This document shows, piece after piece, positions 1-10,129 of a stretch of DNA of 64,000 nt (position 1 is the first letter of the stretch; each line of letters begins with the position of its first letter). Where the stretch lies: positions 775,144-839,143 of the forward strand of contig NZ_JADDIV010000001.1 in the NCBI RefSeq assembly GCF_015070875.1, written 5' to 3'. This DNA comes from Ramlibacter pallidus (GTDB taxonomy: Bacteria > Pseudomonadota > Gammaproteobacteria > Burkholderiales > Burkholderiaceae_C). The position numbers and the translations under genes are program-made. Under the pieces are notes generated by a model. The model ran no database searches, was not told the DNA's origin, and saw only the letters and a list, made by a program, of their open reading frames with translations.

Positions 1-1367
1 CGCCGCTGCCCGAACGCCTGCTCACCGCGAATGCCTACCTTGGCGCGCTGCCGATCCGGGCTGCGCTGGACGCGGGCGCCGACGTCGTCATCACCGGCCG
101 CTGCGTCGACAGCGCGGTCACGCTGGGTGCCTTGATGCACGCCTTCGGCTGGGCAGCGGACGACTACGACCGGCTGGCGCAGGGCAGCCTGGCCGGCCAC
201 ATCATCGAATGCGGTTGCCAGGCCACCGGCGGGCTGCACACCGACTGGGAATCCGTGCCCGGCTGGGCGCACATCGGCTACCCGGTCATCGAGTGCCAGG
301 CCGACGGCAGCTTCGTCGTGACCAAGCCGGAGGGCACGGGGGGCCTCGTGAACCCCGCGGTGGTCGCCGAGCAGGTGCTCTACGAGATCGGCGATCCGCG
401 CCGCTACCTGCTGCCGGACGTGACGTGCGACTTCACGGACGTACGGCTGGAGCCCCTGGGCACGCATCGGGTCGGCGTCACCGGCGCGCGGGGCCTGCCG
501 CCCGGCCCCGCGTACAAGGTCTCGGCCACGTACATGGACGGCTACCGCTGCACCGCGCAGCTCACCGTGATCGGCGTGGACGCGGCGCGCAAGGCGCGGC
601 GCACCGGCGAGGCGATCCTGGAGCGCACCCGTGCGCTGCTGGTGCAGAAGCGCTGGCTGCCGTTTTCCCGCACGAACATCGAGGTGCTCGGTTCCGAGCA
701 GGCATATTTCGGGCCGCAGGCACGCACGGCCGCCGTGCGCGAGGCCGTGCTGCAGGTCGCCGTGATGCATCCGCAGAAGGAGGCGCTGGAACTGTTCGCG
801 CGGGAGATCGCGCCGGCCGGTACCAGCTGGTCACCGGGAACCACGGGCGCGGCCGGCCGGCCCAGCCCCGCGCCCGCCGTCCGCCAGTTCGCCTTCCTGG
901 TCGAGAAGTCGCGGCTCGCACCGCAGGTGAACTTCGGCGACGCGGTGCTGCCGGTGACCGTGCCCGCCGGCCAGTCGCCGGTGCCGCCGCCGGACCCGAC
1001 GCCGGCGGTGGATGAGCAGATGCCGGCCGGCGATCTCGTCGAAGTCCCGCTGGTGGAACTGGCCTGGGCCCGCAGCGGCGACAAGGGCGACCATTCCAAC
1101 ATCGGCGTCATCGCGCGCCGCCCCGAGTGGCTGCCCTGGCTGCGGGCGCAGGTCACGGAGCAGCGGGTGAAGGCCTGGCTGTCGCACCTGGTCGCCGGCC
1201 AGGTCACGCGCTACGACCTGCCGGGCCTGAACGCGATGAACTTCCTCTGCACCGAGGCGCTGGACGGCGGCGGCATGGCCTCCCTGCGCAACGACCCGCT
1301 GGGCAAGGGCATGGCGCAGATCCTCCTCGCCATGCCCGTCCAGGTGCCCCGCGACTGGCGGCGGTAG
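1..1367 (+). CDS. AtuA-like protein (DUF1446), 5' end outside the window
   Basis: The frame is open from base 3, so the N-terminus lies outside the window; 454 residues are visible. [13 protein letters not shown] near the cut end and [17 protein letters not shown] in the last third match the AtuA family (acyclic terpene utilisation), which has an N-terminal DUF1446 domain and a C-terminal ferredoxin-fold domain of about 100 residues. The biochemical role of the family is not settled. Members are cytoplasmic and sit in clusters that break down acyclic terpenes or branched acids. Full members have about 600 residues, so roughly 100-150 are missing. The stop lies 28 bp before the methylmalonate-semialdehyde dehydrogenase gene on the same strand, consistent with one operon whose other acyl-CoA genes would lie upstream. 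The family call is firm; the substrate is inference. Confidence 0.85.
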   Translation, partial: PLPERLLTANAYLGALPIRAALDAGADVVITGRCVDSAVTLGALMHAFGWAADDYDRLAQGSLAGHIIECGCQATGGLHTDWESVPGWAHIGYPVIECQADGSFVVTKPEGTGGLVNPAVVAEQVLYEIGDPRRYLLPDVTCDFTDVRLEPLGTHRVGVTGARGLPPGPAYKVSATYMDGYRCTAQLTVIGVDAARKARRTGEAILERTRALLVQKRWLPFSRTNIEVLGSEQAYFGPQARTAAVREAVLQVAVMHPQKEALELFAREIAPAGTSWSPGTTGAAGRPSPAPAVRQFAFLVEKSRLAPQVNFGDAVLPVTVPAGQSPVPPPDPTPAVDEQMPAGDLVEVPLVELAWARSGDKGDHSNIGVIARRPEWLPWLRAQVTEQRVKAWLSHLVAGQVTRYDLPGLNAMNFLCTEALDGGGMASLRNDPLGKGMAQILLAMPVQVPRDWRR

Positions 1368-1395
1368 ACTGCCGTTTCATCCCGGAGCATTTGCC

Positions 1396-2937
1396 ATGAA
1401 CGCACCCGACAAGAACCGTCCGGCCGCCGCGCTGTCGTCCATCGAACACTGGATCAACGGCAAGGTCGTGCCTGGCCAGAGCGGCCGCCGCGCCGACGTC
1501 TTCAACCCCGCCACCGGCCAGGTCAGCGGGCAGGTCGCTATGGCCAATACGGCCGAAGTGGCACAGGCCGTGGCCGCCGCGCAGGCGGCCTTCCCGGCCT
1601 GGGCCGACACGCCGCCGATCCGGCGTGCGCGCGTGATGTTCAAGTTCCTCGAGCTGCTGAACCAGCACCGCGACGCGCTGGCGCACATGATCACCGCCGA
1701 GCACGGCAAGGTCTTCACCGACGCCCAGGGCGAGGTCACGCGCGGCATCGACATCGTCGAATTCGCCTGCGGCATCCCTCAGCTGCTGAAAGGCGACTAC
1801 ACCGACCAGGTGTCCACCGGCATCGACAACTGGACGCTGCGCCAGCCGCTCGGCGTGGTGGCGGGCATCACGCCCTTCAACTTCCCGGTGATGGTGCCGA
1901 TGTGGATGTACCCGGTGGCGATCGCCGCGGGCAACTGCTTCATCCTCAAGCCGAGCCCGATCGACCCGAGCGCGTCCATCCGCATGGCCGAACTGCTGAA
2001 GGAAGCGGGCCTGCCCGACGGCGTGTTCAACGTCGTGCAGGGCGACAAGGACGCCGTCGATGCGCTGCTGGAGCATCCGGACGTGAAGGCGGTCTCGTTC
2101 GTCGGCTCCACGCCCATCGCGCAGAAGATCTACGAGACGGGCGCGAAGCACGGCAAGCGGGTGCAGGCACTCGGCGGCGCCAAGAACCACATGGTGGTGA
2201 TGCCCGATGCCGACCTCGACCAGGCGGTCGACGCCCTCATCGGTTCCGCCTTCGGTTCCGCCGGCGAACGCTGCATGGCGATCTCGGTCGGCATCCTGGT
2301 GGGCGACGCCGCGGACCAGATCGTTCCGATGCTGGCCAAGCGCACCCAGGAACTGAAGGTCAAGAACGGCGTCGAGCTGGACGCCGAGATGGGCCCGATC
2401 GTCAGCAGGGTGGCGCAGGACCGCATCACCGGCTACATCGGCCACGGCGAGACCGAGGGCGCGAAGCTGGTCGTGGACGGCCGCAAGTTCCAGGGCGCCA
2501 GGGCGGGCGCCGGCTGCGACAACGGCTTCTGGATCGGCGGCACGCTGTTCGACGACGTGAAGCCGGACATGAAGATCTACAAGGAAGAGATCTTCGGCCC
2601 GGTGCTCGGGTGCGTGCGCGTGAAGGACCTCAAGGAAGCCGTGGACCTGGTCAATGCGCACGAGTTCGGCAACGGCGTGTCGCTCTTCACCCGCGACGGC
2701 AACACCGCACGCGAGTTCTCCCGCCGCGTGCAGGTCGGCATGGTGGGCGTGAACGTGCCGATCCCGGTGCCGATGGCATGGCACGGCTTCGGCGGCTGGA
2801 AGAAGAGCCTGTTCGGCGACATGCACGCGTATGGCGAGGAAGGCGTGCGCTTCTACACCAAGCAGAAATCGATCATGCAGCGCTGGCCGGAGTCGATCGG
2901 CAAGGGCGCCGAGTTCGTGATGCCCACGGCCAAGTGA
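1396..2937 (+). CDS. mmsA: CoA-acylating methylmalonate-semialdehyde dehydrogenase
   Basis: A 513-residue aldehyde dehydrogenase of the MmsA type. The family oxidises methylmalonate semialdehyde (or malonate semialdehyde) to propionyl-CoA (or acetyl-CoA) with NAD and CoA, in valine, inositol or beta-alanine breakdown. Visible motifs are [15 protein letters not shown], the cofactor region ILKPSP, and [11 protein letters not shown] with the catalytic Cys near residue 293; the C-terminal [13 protein letters not shown] block is typical of MmsA. Length equals the family norm. A GGAG sequence precedes the ATG. The last bases overlap the GTG of the next gene (GTGA), so translation is probably coupled. 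With the upstream AtuA-like gene this suggests catabolism of a branched substrate ending in a short semialdehyde. Confidence 0.93.
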   Translation: MNAPDKNRPAAALSSIEHWINGKVVPGQSGRRADVFNPATGQVSGQVAMANTAEVAQAVAAAQAAFPAWADTPPIRRARVMFKFLELLNQHRDALAHMITAEHGKVFTDAQGEVTRGIDIVEFACGIPQLLKGDYTDQVSTGIDNWTLRQPLGVVAGITPFNFPVMVPMWMYPVAIAAGNCFILKPSPIDPSASIRMAELLKEAGLPDGVFNVVQGDKDAVDALLEHPDVKAVSFVGSTPIAQKIYETGAKHGKRVQALGGAKNHMVVMPDADLDQAVDALIGSAFGSAGERCMAISVGILVGDAADQIVPMLAKRTQELKVKNGVELDAEMGPIVSRVAQDRITGYIGHGETEGAKLVVDGRKFQGARAGAGCDNGFWIGGTLFDDVKPDMKIYKEEIFGPVLGCVRVKDLKEAVDLVNAHEFGNGVSLFTRDGNTAREFSRRVQVGMVGVNVPIPVPMAWHGFGGWKKSLFGDMHAYGEEGVRFYTKQKSIMQRWPESIGKGAEFVMPTAK

Positions 2938-4565
2938 GCGACACCACCTTCGACTACGTGATCATCGGCGCGGGCACCGCGGGGTGCCTCCTCGCCAACC
3001 GCCTCTCGAAGGATCCATCGAAACGCGTGCTGCTGATCGAGGCGGGACGGCGCGACGACTACCACTGGATCCACATCCCGGTGGGCTACCTGTACTGCAT
3101 CGGCAACGCGCGAACCGACTGGCTGTACTACACCGAGGAAGACGCCGGCCTCAACGGGCGCAAGCTGCGCTACCCGCGCGGCAAGACGCTGGGCGGCTGC
3201 TCCAGCATCAACGGCATGATCTACATGCGCGGGCAGGCACGCGACTACGACGGCTGGGCGCGCGCGGTCGGCGACGCGTCCTGGAGCTGGGAGAACTGCC
3301 TGCCCTACTTCAAAAAGCACGAGGATTACTACAAGGGCGCCGATGCCGTCCACGGCAGCGGCGGCGAATGGCGCGTGGAACGCCAGCGCCTGCGCTGGGA
3401 CGTGCTGGATGCGTTCGCCAAGGCGGCCCAGGAAGCCGGCATCCCGCACAGCGAGGACTTCAACCGCGGCGACAACGAAGGCGTCGGCTACTTCCAGGTG
3501 AACCAGAAGGACGGCTGGCGCTGGAATACCGCCAAGGCCTTCCTGCGGCCGATCTGCTACGGGCGCCCGAATTTCGAGCTGTGGACGAACGCGCACGTCT
3601 CGCGGCTGCTGTTCGAGACGCGCCCCGACGGATCCCGCCGCTGCACCGGCGCGGAAGTGTGGACGGGCGAACAGATGGTGCAGGTGGAGGCCACCCGCGA
3701 GACGCTGCTGTGCGCCGGCAGCATCGGCTCCCCGCAGATCCTGCAGCTTTCGGGCATCGGGCCGGCGGACCTGCTGCGGCAGCACGGCATCGACGTCGTG
3801 CAGGACCTGCCGGGCGTCGGCGCCAACCTGCAGGACCACCTGCAGATCCGCGCCGTCTTCAAGGTCGACGGCGTGGCCACGCTCAACACGCTGGCCAACA
3901 GCTGGTGGGGCAAGCTGAAGATCGGCATGGAATACGCGTTGAGGCGCAGCGGGCCCATGAGCATGGCCCCGTCGCAGCTGGGCGCCTTCACGCGCAGCTC
4001 GCCGGAGCAGCCGTATCCGAATATCGAGTACCACGTGCAGCCGCTCAGCCTGGATGCTTTCGGCGAGCCCCTGCACAGCTTCAACGCCTTCACGGCCAGC
4101 GTCTGCAACCTGAACCCCACGAGCCGGGGCTGGGTGCGCATCCGCAGCAACCGCTTCGGCGATGCGCCGGCGATCGCGACGAACTACCTGTGCACGCCGG
4201 AAGACCGGCAGGTCGCGGCGGATTCGCTGCGCGTCACGCGCCGCATCGCGGCGCAGCCCGCCCTGGCCGCGTACCAACCGCAGGAGTGGCGGCCGGGCAC
4301 GCAGTACCAGAGCGACGAGGACCTGGCGCGGCTGGCGGGCGACATCGCCACCACCATCTTCCATCCGGTCGGCACCACGAAGATGGGGGCCGATGACGAC
4401 CCCCTGGCGGTGCTGGATGCGCGCCTGCGCGTGCGCGGCATCGCGGGCCTGCGCGTCGTCGACGCGGGGGCCATGCCCACCATCACCAGCGGCAACACGA
4501 ACTCGCCGACGCTGATGATGGCGGAGAAGGCCGCCGAGTGGATCGTGCAGGAGGCGCGGGGCTAG
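2934..4565 (+). CDS. GMC-family FAD oxidoreductase (choline/alcohol dehydrogenase type)
   Basis: 543 residues from a GTG that overlaps the mmsA stop by four bases; this start gives [17 protein letters not shown], placing the Rossmann FAD motif at the extreme N-terminus as usual. The GMC signature [18 protein letters not shown] lies near residue 85. The C-terminal catalytic region shows [10 protein letters not shown] (active-site His) and [10 protein letters not shown] (second catalytic Asn). There is no signal peptide, so it is cytoplasmic or peripheral. GMC enzymes oxidise primary alcohols with FAD and pass electrons to oxygen or a carrier. Placement behind mmsA and an AtuA-like gene suggests oxidation of an alcohol intermediate of the same pathway. 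The substrate cannot be read from sequence. Confidence 0.9.
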   Translation: MSDTTFDYVIIGAGTAGCLLANRLSKDPSKRVLLIEAGRRDDYHWIHIPVGYLYCIGNARTDWLYYTEEDAGLNGRKLRYPRGKTLGGCSSINGMIYMRGQARDYDGWARAVGDASWSWENCLPYFKKHEDYYKGADAVHGSGGEWRVERQRLRWDVLDAFAKAAQEAGIPHSEDFNRGDNEGVGYFQVNQKDGWRWNTAKAFLRPICYGRPNFELWTNAHVSRLLFETRPDGSRRCTGAEVWTGEQMVQVEATRETLLCAGSIGSPQILQLSGIGPADLLRQHGIDVVQDLPGVGANLQDHLQIRAVFKVDGVATLNTLANSWWGKLKIGMEYALRRSGPMSMAPSQLGAFTRSSPEQPYPNIEYHVQPLSLDAFGEPLHSFNAFTASVCNLNPTSRGWVRIRSNRFGDAPAIATNYLCTPEDRQVAADSLRVTRRIAAQPALAAYQPQEWRPGTQYQSDEDLARLAGDIATTIFHPVGTTKMGADDDPLAVLDARLRVRGIAGLRVVDAGAMPTITSGNTNSPTLMMAEKAAEWIVQEARG

Positions 4566-4582
4566 TCCCCGCGCCCTGGGCT

Positions 4583-5749
4583 TCAGAAGAACACGAAGAC
4601 GTTCAGGAACAGGTCGTCACGCGTGAGCCCCTCGACCGTGTCGTCGATGGTGCCGTCGCCCTTGTCGTCGCGCTGCAGCTTGAAAAGGCCTTCATTGGCG
4701 ACGGTGATGATCAGCGTGGTGCTGGCCGCACCGACGATCTTGTACTGGCCGGCGGTGTATTCGCCCGTCTCGCGGTCGTACTTCAGCGGCTGGGTCGTGG
4801 CCACGTAGTAGATCGCGGTTTCGCCGAACTGGTCCGTTTCGACCGTGGCCTGGTTGGTGATCTCGTAGTAGTAGGTGTCTTCGTTGCTCGCGATCGCCTG
4901 GCGATAGTCGATCAGCGTGAACGTCCGCGGCTTCGCCGCGGCATCCACCTCCTCCGGGCCTTCGCCTTCCAGCGCCTCGCCGAAGCCCGTCACGCTGAAC
5001 CGCTTGCCGGTCACGATCAGGCCTTCCTCATTGCTGTCCATGTGCATGTCACCGTCCAGGCCGAACTCGTACTGCTCCGTCTTGACCGAATAGGCCGTGG
5101 CCAGGATGTCGACCGTCAACGTGTTGGTTTCCTCGGCCTCGTCGGTGCGCTCGACCCAGGTGTACTCGAGCTTGCCGTTGAGCAGGGCGGCGGCGTCGCG
5201 CAGGTCGGTCTGGCAGTTCTGCAGGTTTGCGACCACCTTGCGCGAGTAGAAGTTGTCTTCCTCCGTGTACGTGGTGGTCACGGTGCCGGTCCCGGAGGTG
5301 CACTCCACGTTGTACGTCTCGGTCTCGGTGGCGGCGGGCACGGCCGCGGCCCGCAGGCGGGAAGGCGCCTTCGGCGGCAGGAACTTGCGCACCGATTCGG
5401 CGAGCGCGGCGGCCGGCGTGTCCACCGGGGCGGCGGCCTTCGGCGCCGCGGAGCGCTGCGCCAGTTCGATCCGCGGCTCCGGGATCATGATCTGCGTGAA
5501 CAGGTAGGCGACGGGCCCCATGAGGGACGCGGCCGCGCCTGCTTGCGCGGCAACTTCCGCCTGGTTCTCGGCGGTGATCACCACGCGCTTGACCGCGGGC
5601 GGCGGGTTCTCGACCGGGGGCGGCTGCTCGCCCGGCGATTGCGAGATCGTGTCGACGCCGCCACCGCCGCAGGCAGCAAGGAGAAGGGCGGACGACAAGG
5701 CGAGCACGCGCAGCGCGCCGACGCGGGGAACAGGAAACTGGTAATGCAT
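4583..5749 (-). CDS. Putative lipoprotein, tandem paralogue A
   Basis: 388 residues from ATG at 5749. The N-terminus has a lipoprotein signal peptide ending in LALSSALLLAAC with the lipidated Cys at position 27, followed by a GGGG run and a Pro-rich tether, so it should be anchored in the outer or inner membrane facing the periplasm or surface. The mature part is beta-rich, with a conserved YNVECTSGTGTVT block, a Cys in LQNCQT that could pair with it, and a C-terminus ending NVFVFF. I recognise no known domain. The downstream paralogue (5962-7098) shares the same plan including Cys27. The start is chosen so the two signal peptides align exactly; upstream in-frame codons would add an unlikely hydrophilic extension. 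Confidence 0.8.
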   Translation of the reverse strand: MHYQFPVPRVGALRVLALSSALLLAACGGGGVDTISQSPGEQPPPVENPPPAVKRVVITAENQAEVAAQAGAAASLMGPVAYLFTQIMIPEPRIELAQRSAAPKAAAPVDTPAAALAESVRKFLPPKAPSRLRAAAVPAATETETYNVECTSGTGTVTTTYTEEDNFYSRKVVANLQNCQTDLRDAAALLNGKLEYTWVERTDEAEETNTLTVDILATAYSVKTEQYEFGLDGDMHMDSNEEGLIVTGKRFSVTGFGEALEGEGPEEVDAAAKPRTFTLIDYRQAIASNEDTYYYEITNQATVETDQFGETAIYYVATTQPLKYDRETGEYTAGQYKIVGAASTTLIITVANEGLFKLQRDDKGDGTIDDTVEGLTRDDLFLNVFVFF

Positions 5750-5961
5750 GGCTGGGTGGATGTGGGACAAGGGGGCGGGATCGCCGTACGTACGACTCAT
5801 CGGAACGATGGCGGACGCGCGGATGATCGATTTGCCCCCCGGCAGCCACAAGTGACCGAGGTCATGCAGGGAGGTGCGGAACCCCCCGCCGGCGTGACAG
5901 ACTTCCTGGCAAGCCGGAAAACCTTCGTGAAGAGGGCGCGGGGCGAGGCCCGCGCTTCTCC

Positions 5962-7098
5962 TCAGAAGATGAAGAACAGGTTCAGGCCGAGGTCTTCGTC
6001 CGAGAGGCCGGTGACGGTGGCCTCGACGGAACCGTCGCCCTTCTCGTCGCGTTCGAGCTTGAACGTGCCTTCGCCGTCGGCGGTGATGGTCAGCGTGGTG
6101 TTGCCCGCGCCGACGATCTTGTACTGGCCGGACAGGACGTTGCCGCTTTCGAAGTCGTACTTCAGCGTCTGCGTCGTCGCGACCTCGTAGATCGCCAATT
6201 CACCGAACTGGTTGGTCTCGATCACGGCGCGGCTGGTGATCTCGTAGCCCGTTTCCACGTGCTTGATCTCCTGGTGGAAGTCGATCATCGTGACCGTCTG
6301 GGCCTGCGCGGGGGCTTCTTCTTCCTCTCCCATGACGGCGGCGAGGCCGGTCAGGCTGAAGCGCGCGCCGGAGGAGATGTAGCTGCCGTCGTCGAAAGCC
6401 ATGTGCAGGTCGCCGTCCATGCCGACTTCGAACCCTTCCACCTTGACCGTGTACTTCACGGCCAGGATGTCGGCGGTCTGGGTGCCGGTGTCCGTTTGCG
6501 GGTCGTAGGTCTCGGCCATCGTGAAGTCGAGCTTGCCGTCGATCAGCGCCGTGCTTTCCTGCAACTGGGTCTGGCAGTTCTGCAGGTTGGCCGATGCCTT
6601 GCGGATGTACGAGTTTTCCGTCTCGGTGTACGTCCACGTCACGGTGCCCGTGCCGGAGCTGCACTCGACGTTGTACGTCTCGGACTCGGACGGGGCCGCC
6701 GCCGACAGCAGGTTGGAAGGGGCCTTCGGCGGCACGAACTTGCGCAGGGACTCGGCCAGGGCCGCGGCGGGGCTGCCCACCGGACCGGCGACGCGCGGCG
6801 TGGCGGAACCCTGGAGGTTCATGACCGGCGGCTGCGGGATCAGGATCTGCCCGAAGAAGATGGCCACCGGCCCGATGCCGGACATCGAGGCGCCGGCTTG
6901 CGCGGCGACTTCCAGCTGGTTGTCGGCCGTGATCGTGACGCGCTTCTGTTCGGGAGGCGCCACCACCACCGGGTCGGGCTGCTGGGTCACGGGCACCGTG
7001 TCGCTGCCGCCACCGCCGCACGCCGCAAGGACGAGGGCCGAAGACAGGGTCAGCAGGCGCAAGGCGCGGGCGCCGGGGGCGCAGGACAGATCGAGCAT
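5962..7098 (-). CDS. Putative lipoprotein, tandem paralogue B
   Basis: 378 residues from ATG at 7098, the start that puts the lipobox Cys (LTLSSALVLAAC) at position 27 as in its neighbour. ATG 7104, GTG 7107 and TTG 7110 are in-frame alternatives. After the GGGG run and a proline-rich linker, the protein carries YNVECSSGTGTVTWTYTE, LQNCQTQL, YEVATTQTLKYD and the closing block LKYDFESG...YKIVGAGNTTLTI, each with a counterpart in paralogue A. The last residues are NLFFIF. No family recognised; the design suggests a beta-rich surface or periplasmic lipoprotein. The 212 bp between the two genes shows no other gene. The pair is a local duplication. Confidence 0.8.
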   Translation of the reverse strand: MLDLSCAPGARALRLLTLSSALVLAACGGGGSDTVPVTQQPDPVVVAPPEQKRVTITADNQLEVAAQAGASMSGIGPVAIFFGQILIPQPPVMNLQGSATPRVAGPVGSPAAALAESLRKFVPPKAPSNLLSAAAPSESETYNVECSSGTGTVTWTYTETENSYIRKASANLQNCQTQLQESTALIDGKLDFTMAETYDPQTDTGTQTADILAVKYTVKVEGFEVGMDGDLHMAFDDGSYISSGARFSLTGLAAVMGEEEEAPAQAQTVTMIDFHQEIKHVETGYEITSRAVIETNQFGELAIYEVATTQTLKYDFESGNVLSGQYKIVGAGNTTLTITADGEGTFKLERDEKGDGSVEATVTGLSDEDLGLNLFFIF

Positions 7099-7455
7099 GG
7101 ACATCACCAATCAAGCAAAGGAAGAGCTGATCGTAACTGTTTGCGTTCGTCGTTACGAGACGTCTAATGGGCTAATGCTGAAGTGCTAGCACCGTGCGGA
7201 CGCGCCGCGTCGGGGCGCATGCCCGGCAGCCGGGAAATCCCCGATGCACCAGCTCGGCGCATCCCGTTACAGTGGCCCCACTCGCGTCGGCCCCCGGGCT
7301 GGCAGGACGAGGGACCGAGGAGACAAACCCCGTACAGAATTCAAAGACCCGTTGACCGGCCATGCCGGGCCTCTCGAGCGCCGCCGATGCGGCGCTTTTT
7401 TCTGGGCGGGCGGATTGCGGCCGAGCTGTCGCGCCGCGATGCCACAATCGCCCCG
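7099..7455. other. Intergenic region with an orphan terminator
   Basis: About 350 bp between divergent genes and without a convincing coding frame. It contains a strong plus-strand intrinsic terminator (7377-7401) that has no plus-strand gene before it, and a weak promoter-like pair (TTGCGT at 7141-7146, TAATGG at 7165-7170). A short plus-strand transcript ending at 7401 is possible but unproven. Confidence 0.4.
7377..7401 (+). terminator. Intrinsic terminator without an obvious upstream gene
   Basis: Perfect 8-bp stem AGCGCCGC / GCGGCGCT (7377-7384 with 7389-7396), a CGAT loop and a run of six T. It points along the plus strand and ends 55 bp before the TauE-type transporter. Confidence 0.75.
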
Positions 7456-8214
7456 ATGGAGTTGCTGCTGGTGTCGCTGGCCTCGGTGCTGGCCGGGTTC
7501 GTCGATGCGATCGTGGGGGGCGGAGGCCTCATCCTGGTGCCGGCGCTGTTCGCGGTCTTTCCCACCACCCACCCCGCCACCCTCTTCGGCATCAACAAGA
7601 GCGCCTCGGTCTGGGGCACGGCCATCGCCGCCGCGCAGTACAGCCGGCGGGTCGACCTGGCGTGGCGGACCTTGCTGCCGGCCGCGGCCGCCGGCTTCAC
7701 CGGCAGTTTCGTCGGCGCCTGGGCGGTGACCATCCTGCCATCGGAATTCCTGCGCAAGCTGCTGCCCATCGTGCTGGTGGGTGTCCTGGCGTACACGCTG
7801 GCCCGCAAGGAACTCGGCCGCGAGCATGCGCCCAGGCTGCACGGACGCACCCAGGTGCTCGTCGCCAGCACCATCGGCCTGGTGCTCGGCTTCTACGACG
7901 GCTTCTTCGGGCCCGGCACGGGCAGCTTCTTCGTCTTCCTGTTCGTCCGCGTGCTGGGCTACGACTTCCTGAACGCCTCCGCGTCGGCGAAGCTGTTGAA
8001 CACCGCCACCAACCTGGCCGCGCTGATCCTGTTCGCGCTGAAGGGGCACGTGTGGTGGCACTACGCCCTGACCCTCGCGGTGGCCAACATCGTGGGCAGC
8101 CTGCTGGGCACGCACCTGGCGCTGAAGCACGGCGCGTCGTTCGTGCGCGTCGTGTTCATCCTCGTGGTGAGCGCGCTGATCCTGAAGACGGGCTACGACG
8201 CCTTCCTGCGCTGA
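7456..8214 (+). CDS. TauE/SafE-family membrane transporter
   Basis: 252 residues, almost entirely hydrophobic, with about seven or eight membrane segments in the two-halved pattern of the sulfite exporter TauE/SafE family. The N-terminal FVDAIVGGGGLILVPAL and the second-half GFYDGFFGPGTGSFFVF are the paired family signatures. Members export sulfite, sulfoacetate or similar anions, or take up related organic acids, across the inner membrane. The start at 7456 is chosen because CACAAT (7443-7448) lies seven bases before it and no Shine-Dalgarno is present, suggesting a leaderless transcript; upstream in-frame codons lie across the orphan terminator. It stands alone, so the substrate is unknown. 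Confidence 0.88.
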   Translation: MELLLVSLASVLAGFVDAIVGGGGLILVPALFAVFPTTHPATLFGINKSASVWGTAIAAAQYSRRVDLAWRTLLPAAAAGFTGSFVGAWAVTILPSEFLRKLLPIVLVGVLAYTLARKELGREHAPRLHGRTQVLVASTIGLVLGFYDGFFGPGTGSFFVFLFVRVLGYDFLNASASAKLLNTATNLAALILFALKGHVWWHYALTLAVANIVGSLLGTHLALKHGASFVRVVFILVVSALILKTGYDAFLR

Positions 8215-8251
8215 GCCCCGCCGCCGGCGTCCGCGGCCGATAATGGCCGGG

Positions 8252-8788
8252 ATGGACGACATCGTTCGGCAGGCGATGGCCAAGTGGCCCAACGTCCCCC
8301 ACTGCTACGGCTGGCTGGGGCTGGACGAGCGCGGCAACTGGTTCATGCGCGACGACCGCGTGCAGGCCGCGGGCCCCTTCCCCCAGGCCAAGGGCTCGCT
8401 GCTGAAGCACGAGAAGCTGGTCGACTTCATCCACCGCAACTACGACCGCGACGCGCAGGGCCAGTGGTACTTCCAGAACGGGCCGCAGCGCGTGTACGTG
8501 GAGCTGCAGGCGACGCCCTGGATCTGGCGCGTGGCGTCGGCCGACCAGGTCGCGAGCCACACGGGACGGCCCGCGCAAGCCGAGGCCGCCTTCACCGACG
8601 AAGCCGGGCGCCTCTACCTGCAGACCGACCTGGGTTTCGGCCTCGTGCACACGCAGGACATCGTGCAGGCTTCCGACGCCGTCGAATCCGGCCGCTGGAC
8701 GCCGCAGGAACTGCAGGCGGCGGACCTGCCGCGGCGCTTCGGCTACGTGATGAGCCCGGCGCGGCTGGCGCAGGCGCAGCCGCACTGA
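8252..8788 (+). CDS. Conserved hypothetical protein (DUF2946-like naming uncertain)
   Basis: 178 residues from ATG 8252. An in-frame ATG at 8243 would add three residues, but GATAAT at 8239-8244 covers it and sits seven bases before 8252, so the later start is preferred. The protein is soluble, rich in Trp and Tyr, and begins MDDIVRQAMAKWPNVPHCYGWLGLD. I recall this as a conserved Burkholderiales family of unknown function but cannot name the Pfam entry with certainty. No signal peptide, membrane segment or catalytic motif is evident. It follows the TauE-type gene on the same strand by 37 bp. Confidence 0.75.
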   Translation: MDDIVRQAMAKWPNVPHCYGWLGLDERGNWFMRDDRVQAAGPFPQAKGSLLKHEKLVDFIHRNYDRDAQGQWYFQNGPQRVYVELQATPWIWRVASADQVASHTGRPAQAEAAFTDEAGRLYLQTDLGFGLVHTQDIVQASDAVESGRWTPQELQAADLPRRFGYVMSPARLAQAQPH

Positions 8789-8803
8789 GGCCGGACGGCC
8801 GGG

Positions 8804-10054
8804 TCAGGGCGGCAGCAGCAGCTTGCCGGTGCGCACGCGCTGGGGATGGTTGCCCACCGGCACGCTGGCGATCTCGCGGCCTTCGGCGAAGGAGATGACC
8901 GAGACCCGGTCCTGCTCGCTCACCGACACGTAGCAGTGCCTGCCGTCGGCGCTCTCGGTGGCCCAGTACGGCTTGGCCTCCAGCGGGTTGTCCGACAGCT
9001 TGATGATCGAAGGCCTGAAGGTGGCGCGGTCGACGATCGCGGCGTACCCCGACATGGTGGCCGCCACGCACAGCTTGGTGCCTTCGGCGTTGATCGCGAG
9101 GCCATGGTGCGCCGAGTTGAGCAGGTACTTGCGGTGCGGCAGCTTCGCGATCGCGTCCGGCACGGGCAGTTCGGCGATGCGCGTGACCTTGTCCTTCTCC
9201 AGGTCGTACTCGACGAAGCCGTGGAACAGGGACACCTGCATGTAGACCTGCTTCTCGTCCGGCGCCACGGCCATCGGGCGGATCGCCTTGTCCACCCAGG
9301 GGCGGCCGAACTCCTCCAGCTTGCGGCCCATGTCGACGCGCTTGAGGACCGCCCAGCTCTTCGCGTCCACCACCTGGAACCAGCGGTCGCCCTTGACCCA
9401 GTCGAGCCAGCTGGCGCTGGTCGGCACGAACACGCGGCCGATGCTCGCGTGGTAGATGCGCCCGCCATCCTTCGAATAGTTGTTCTCGTGCGGCTGGTCG
9501 CCGGAGGGGAAGCCGCCGACGATGCGGCCCGTCGCCGTGTCGATCGCATGCACCTTGCGCGCGGTGGAGGCGGAGACGAGGAAGGTCTTCCCGTCCGGGG
9601 ACAGCGCGGCGTGGTCCGCGCGCACGCCTTCGACGGGGGTGCGCCACACGATGGCGCCCGACTGCACGTCGATCGCCACCACGTCGGCGAAACTCGGGCG
9701 CGACAGGTAGAGGAAGCGGCCGTCCTTCGAAGGGAACAGGTCGTCGACCAGCTGGTCGTTGCCCTCGCCGATCAGGTGCCGGATCGCATGGAACATCACG
9801 CGCCGCACGACGCCCGCGCCCTCGATCTCCTTCATGCGCTCGGCGCGGTCCGGCACGACGTTGATGCGCTTGAGGACCTTGAAGGTCTGGGCGTCGAAGA
9901 TCTCCGCGGTGCCCTCCCAGTTGCTGCCGACCACGACGACGTCGCGCAGCACGGCCGCCTGCGCCGCGGCGCTGGTCGGCCACGAGGCGACGCAGGCCAG
10001 CGCCAGTGCCGCGAGAAGGTGGGTGGCGGATGCGGGAATGGTCGGGCTTCGCAT
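8804..10054 (-). CDS. Exported YncE-like beta-propeller protein
   Basis: 416 residues from ATG 10054. The start is chosen because GACAAT (complement of 10062-10067) lies seven bases upstream; in-frame codons at 10069 and 10063 overlap that box. A signal peptide with core [20 protein letters not shown] directs it to the periplasm. The rest consists of repeated beta-blade units such as [15 protein letters not shown] and [14 protein letters not shown], the pattern of YVTN/YncE beta-propellers. Family members are structural or ligand-binding; no enzyme motif or haem site is visible. The next gene upstream on this strand is a dihaem cytochrome c, separated by a terminator, so joint function is only a possibility. 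Confidence 0.82.
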   Translation of the reverse strand: MRSPTIPASATHLLAALALACVASWPTSAAAQAAVLRDVVVVGSNWEGTAEIFDAQTFKVLKRINVVPDRAERMKEIEGAGVVRRVMFHAIRHLIGEGNDQLVDDLFPSKDGRFLYLSRPSFADVVAIDVQSGAIVWRTPVEGVRADHAALSPDGKTFLVSASTARKVHAIDTATGRIVGGFPSGDQPHENNYSKDGGRIYHASIGRVFVPTSASWLDWVKGDRWFQVVDAKSWAVLKRVDMGRKLEEFGRPWVDKAIRPMAVAPDEKQVYMQVSLFHGFVEYDLEKDKVTRIAELPVPDAIAKLPHRKYLLNSAHHGLAINAEGTKLCVAATMSGYAAIVDRATFRPSIIKLSDNPLEAKPYWATESADGRHCYVSVSEQDRVSVISFAEGREIASVPVGNHPQRVRTGKLLLPP

Positions 10055-10084
10055 GGGGCGCATTGTCACTCCAGTCGCGGCATG

Positions 10085-10110
10085 AAAAAAGCCGGCACGT
10101 GGCCGGCTCT
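10085..10110 (-). terminator. Intrinsic terminator after the dihaem cytochrome gene
   Basis: Stem GCCGGC / GCCGGC (10091-10096 with 10102-10107) with a 5-base loop. The plus-strand A run at 10085-10090 is a T run for minus-strand transcripts. Confidence 0.7.
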
Positions 10111-10129
10111 TCTGGACTGCGCGAAGCGC

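Noticed and set aside
1204-2826. Long minus-strand frame (540 codons) opposite mmsA
   Set aside because: It is a GC-bias shadow of mmsA: His/Arg/Ala-rich, no domain, while the plus frame has complete aldehyde-dehydrogenase motifs.
4538-6190. Plus-strand frame of 550 codons across the first lipoprotein
   Set aside because: Antisense to a gene with a clear lipobox and a paralogue; the translated product is low-complexity and has no start context.
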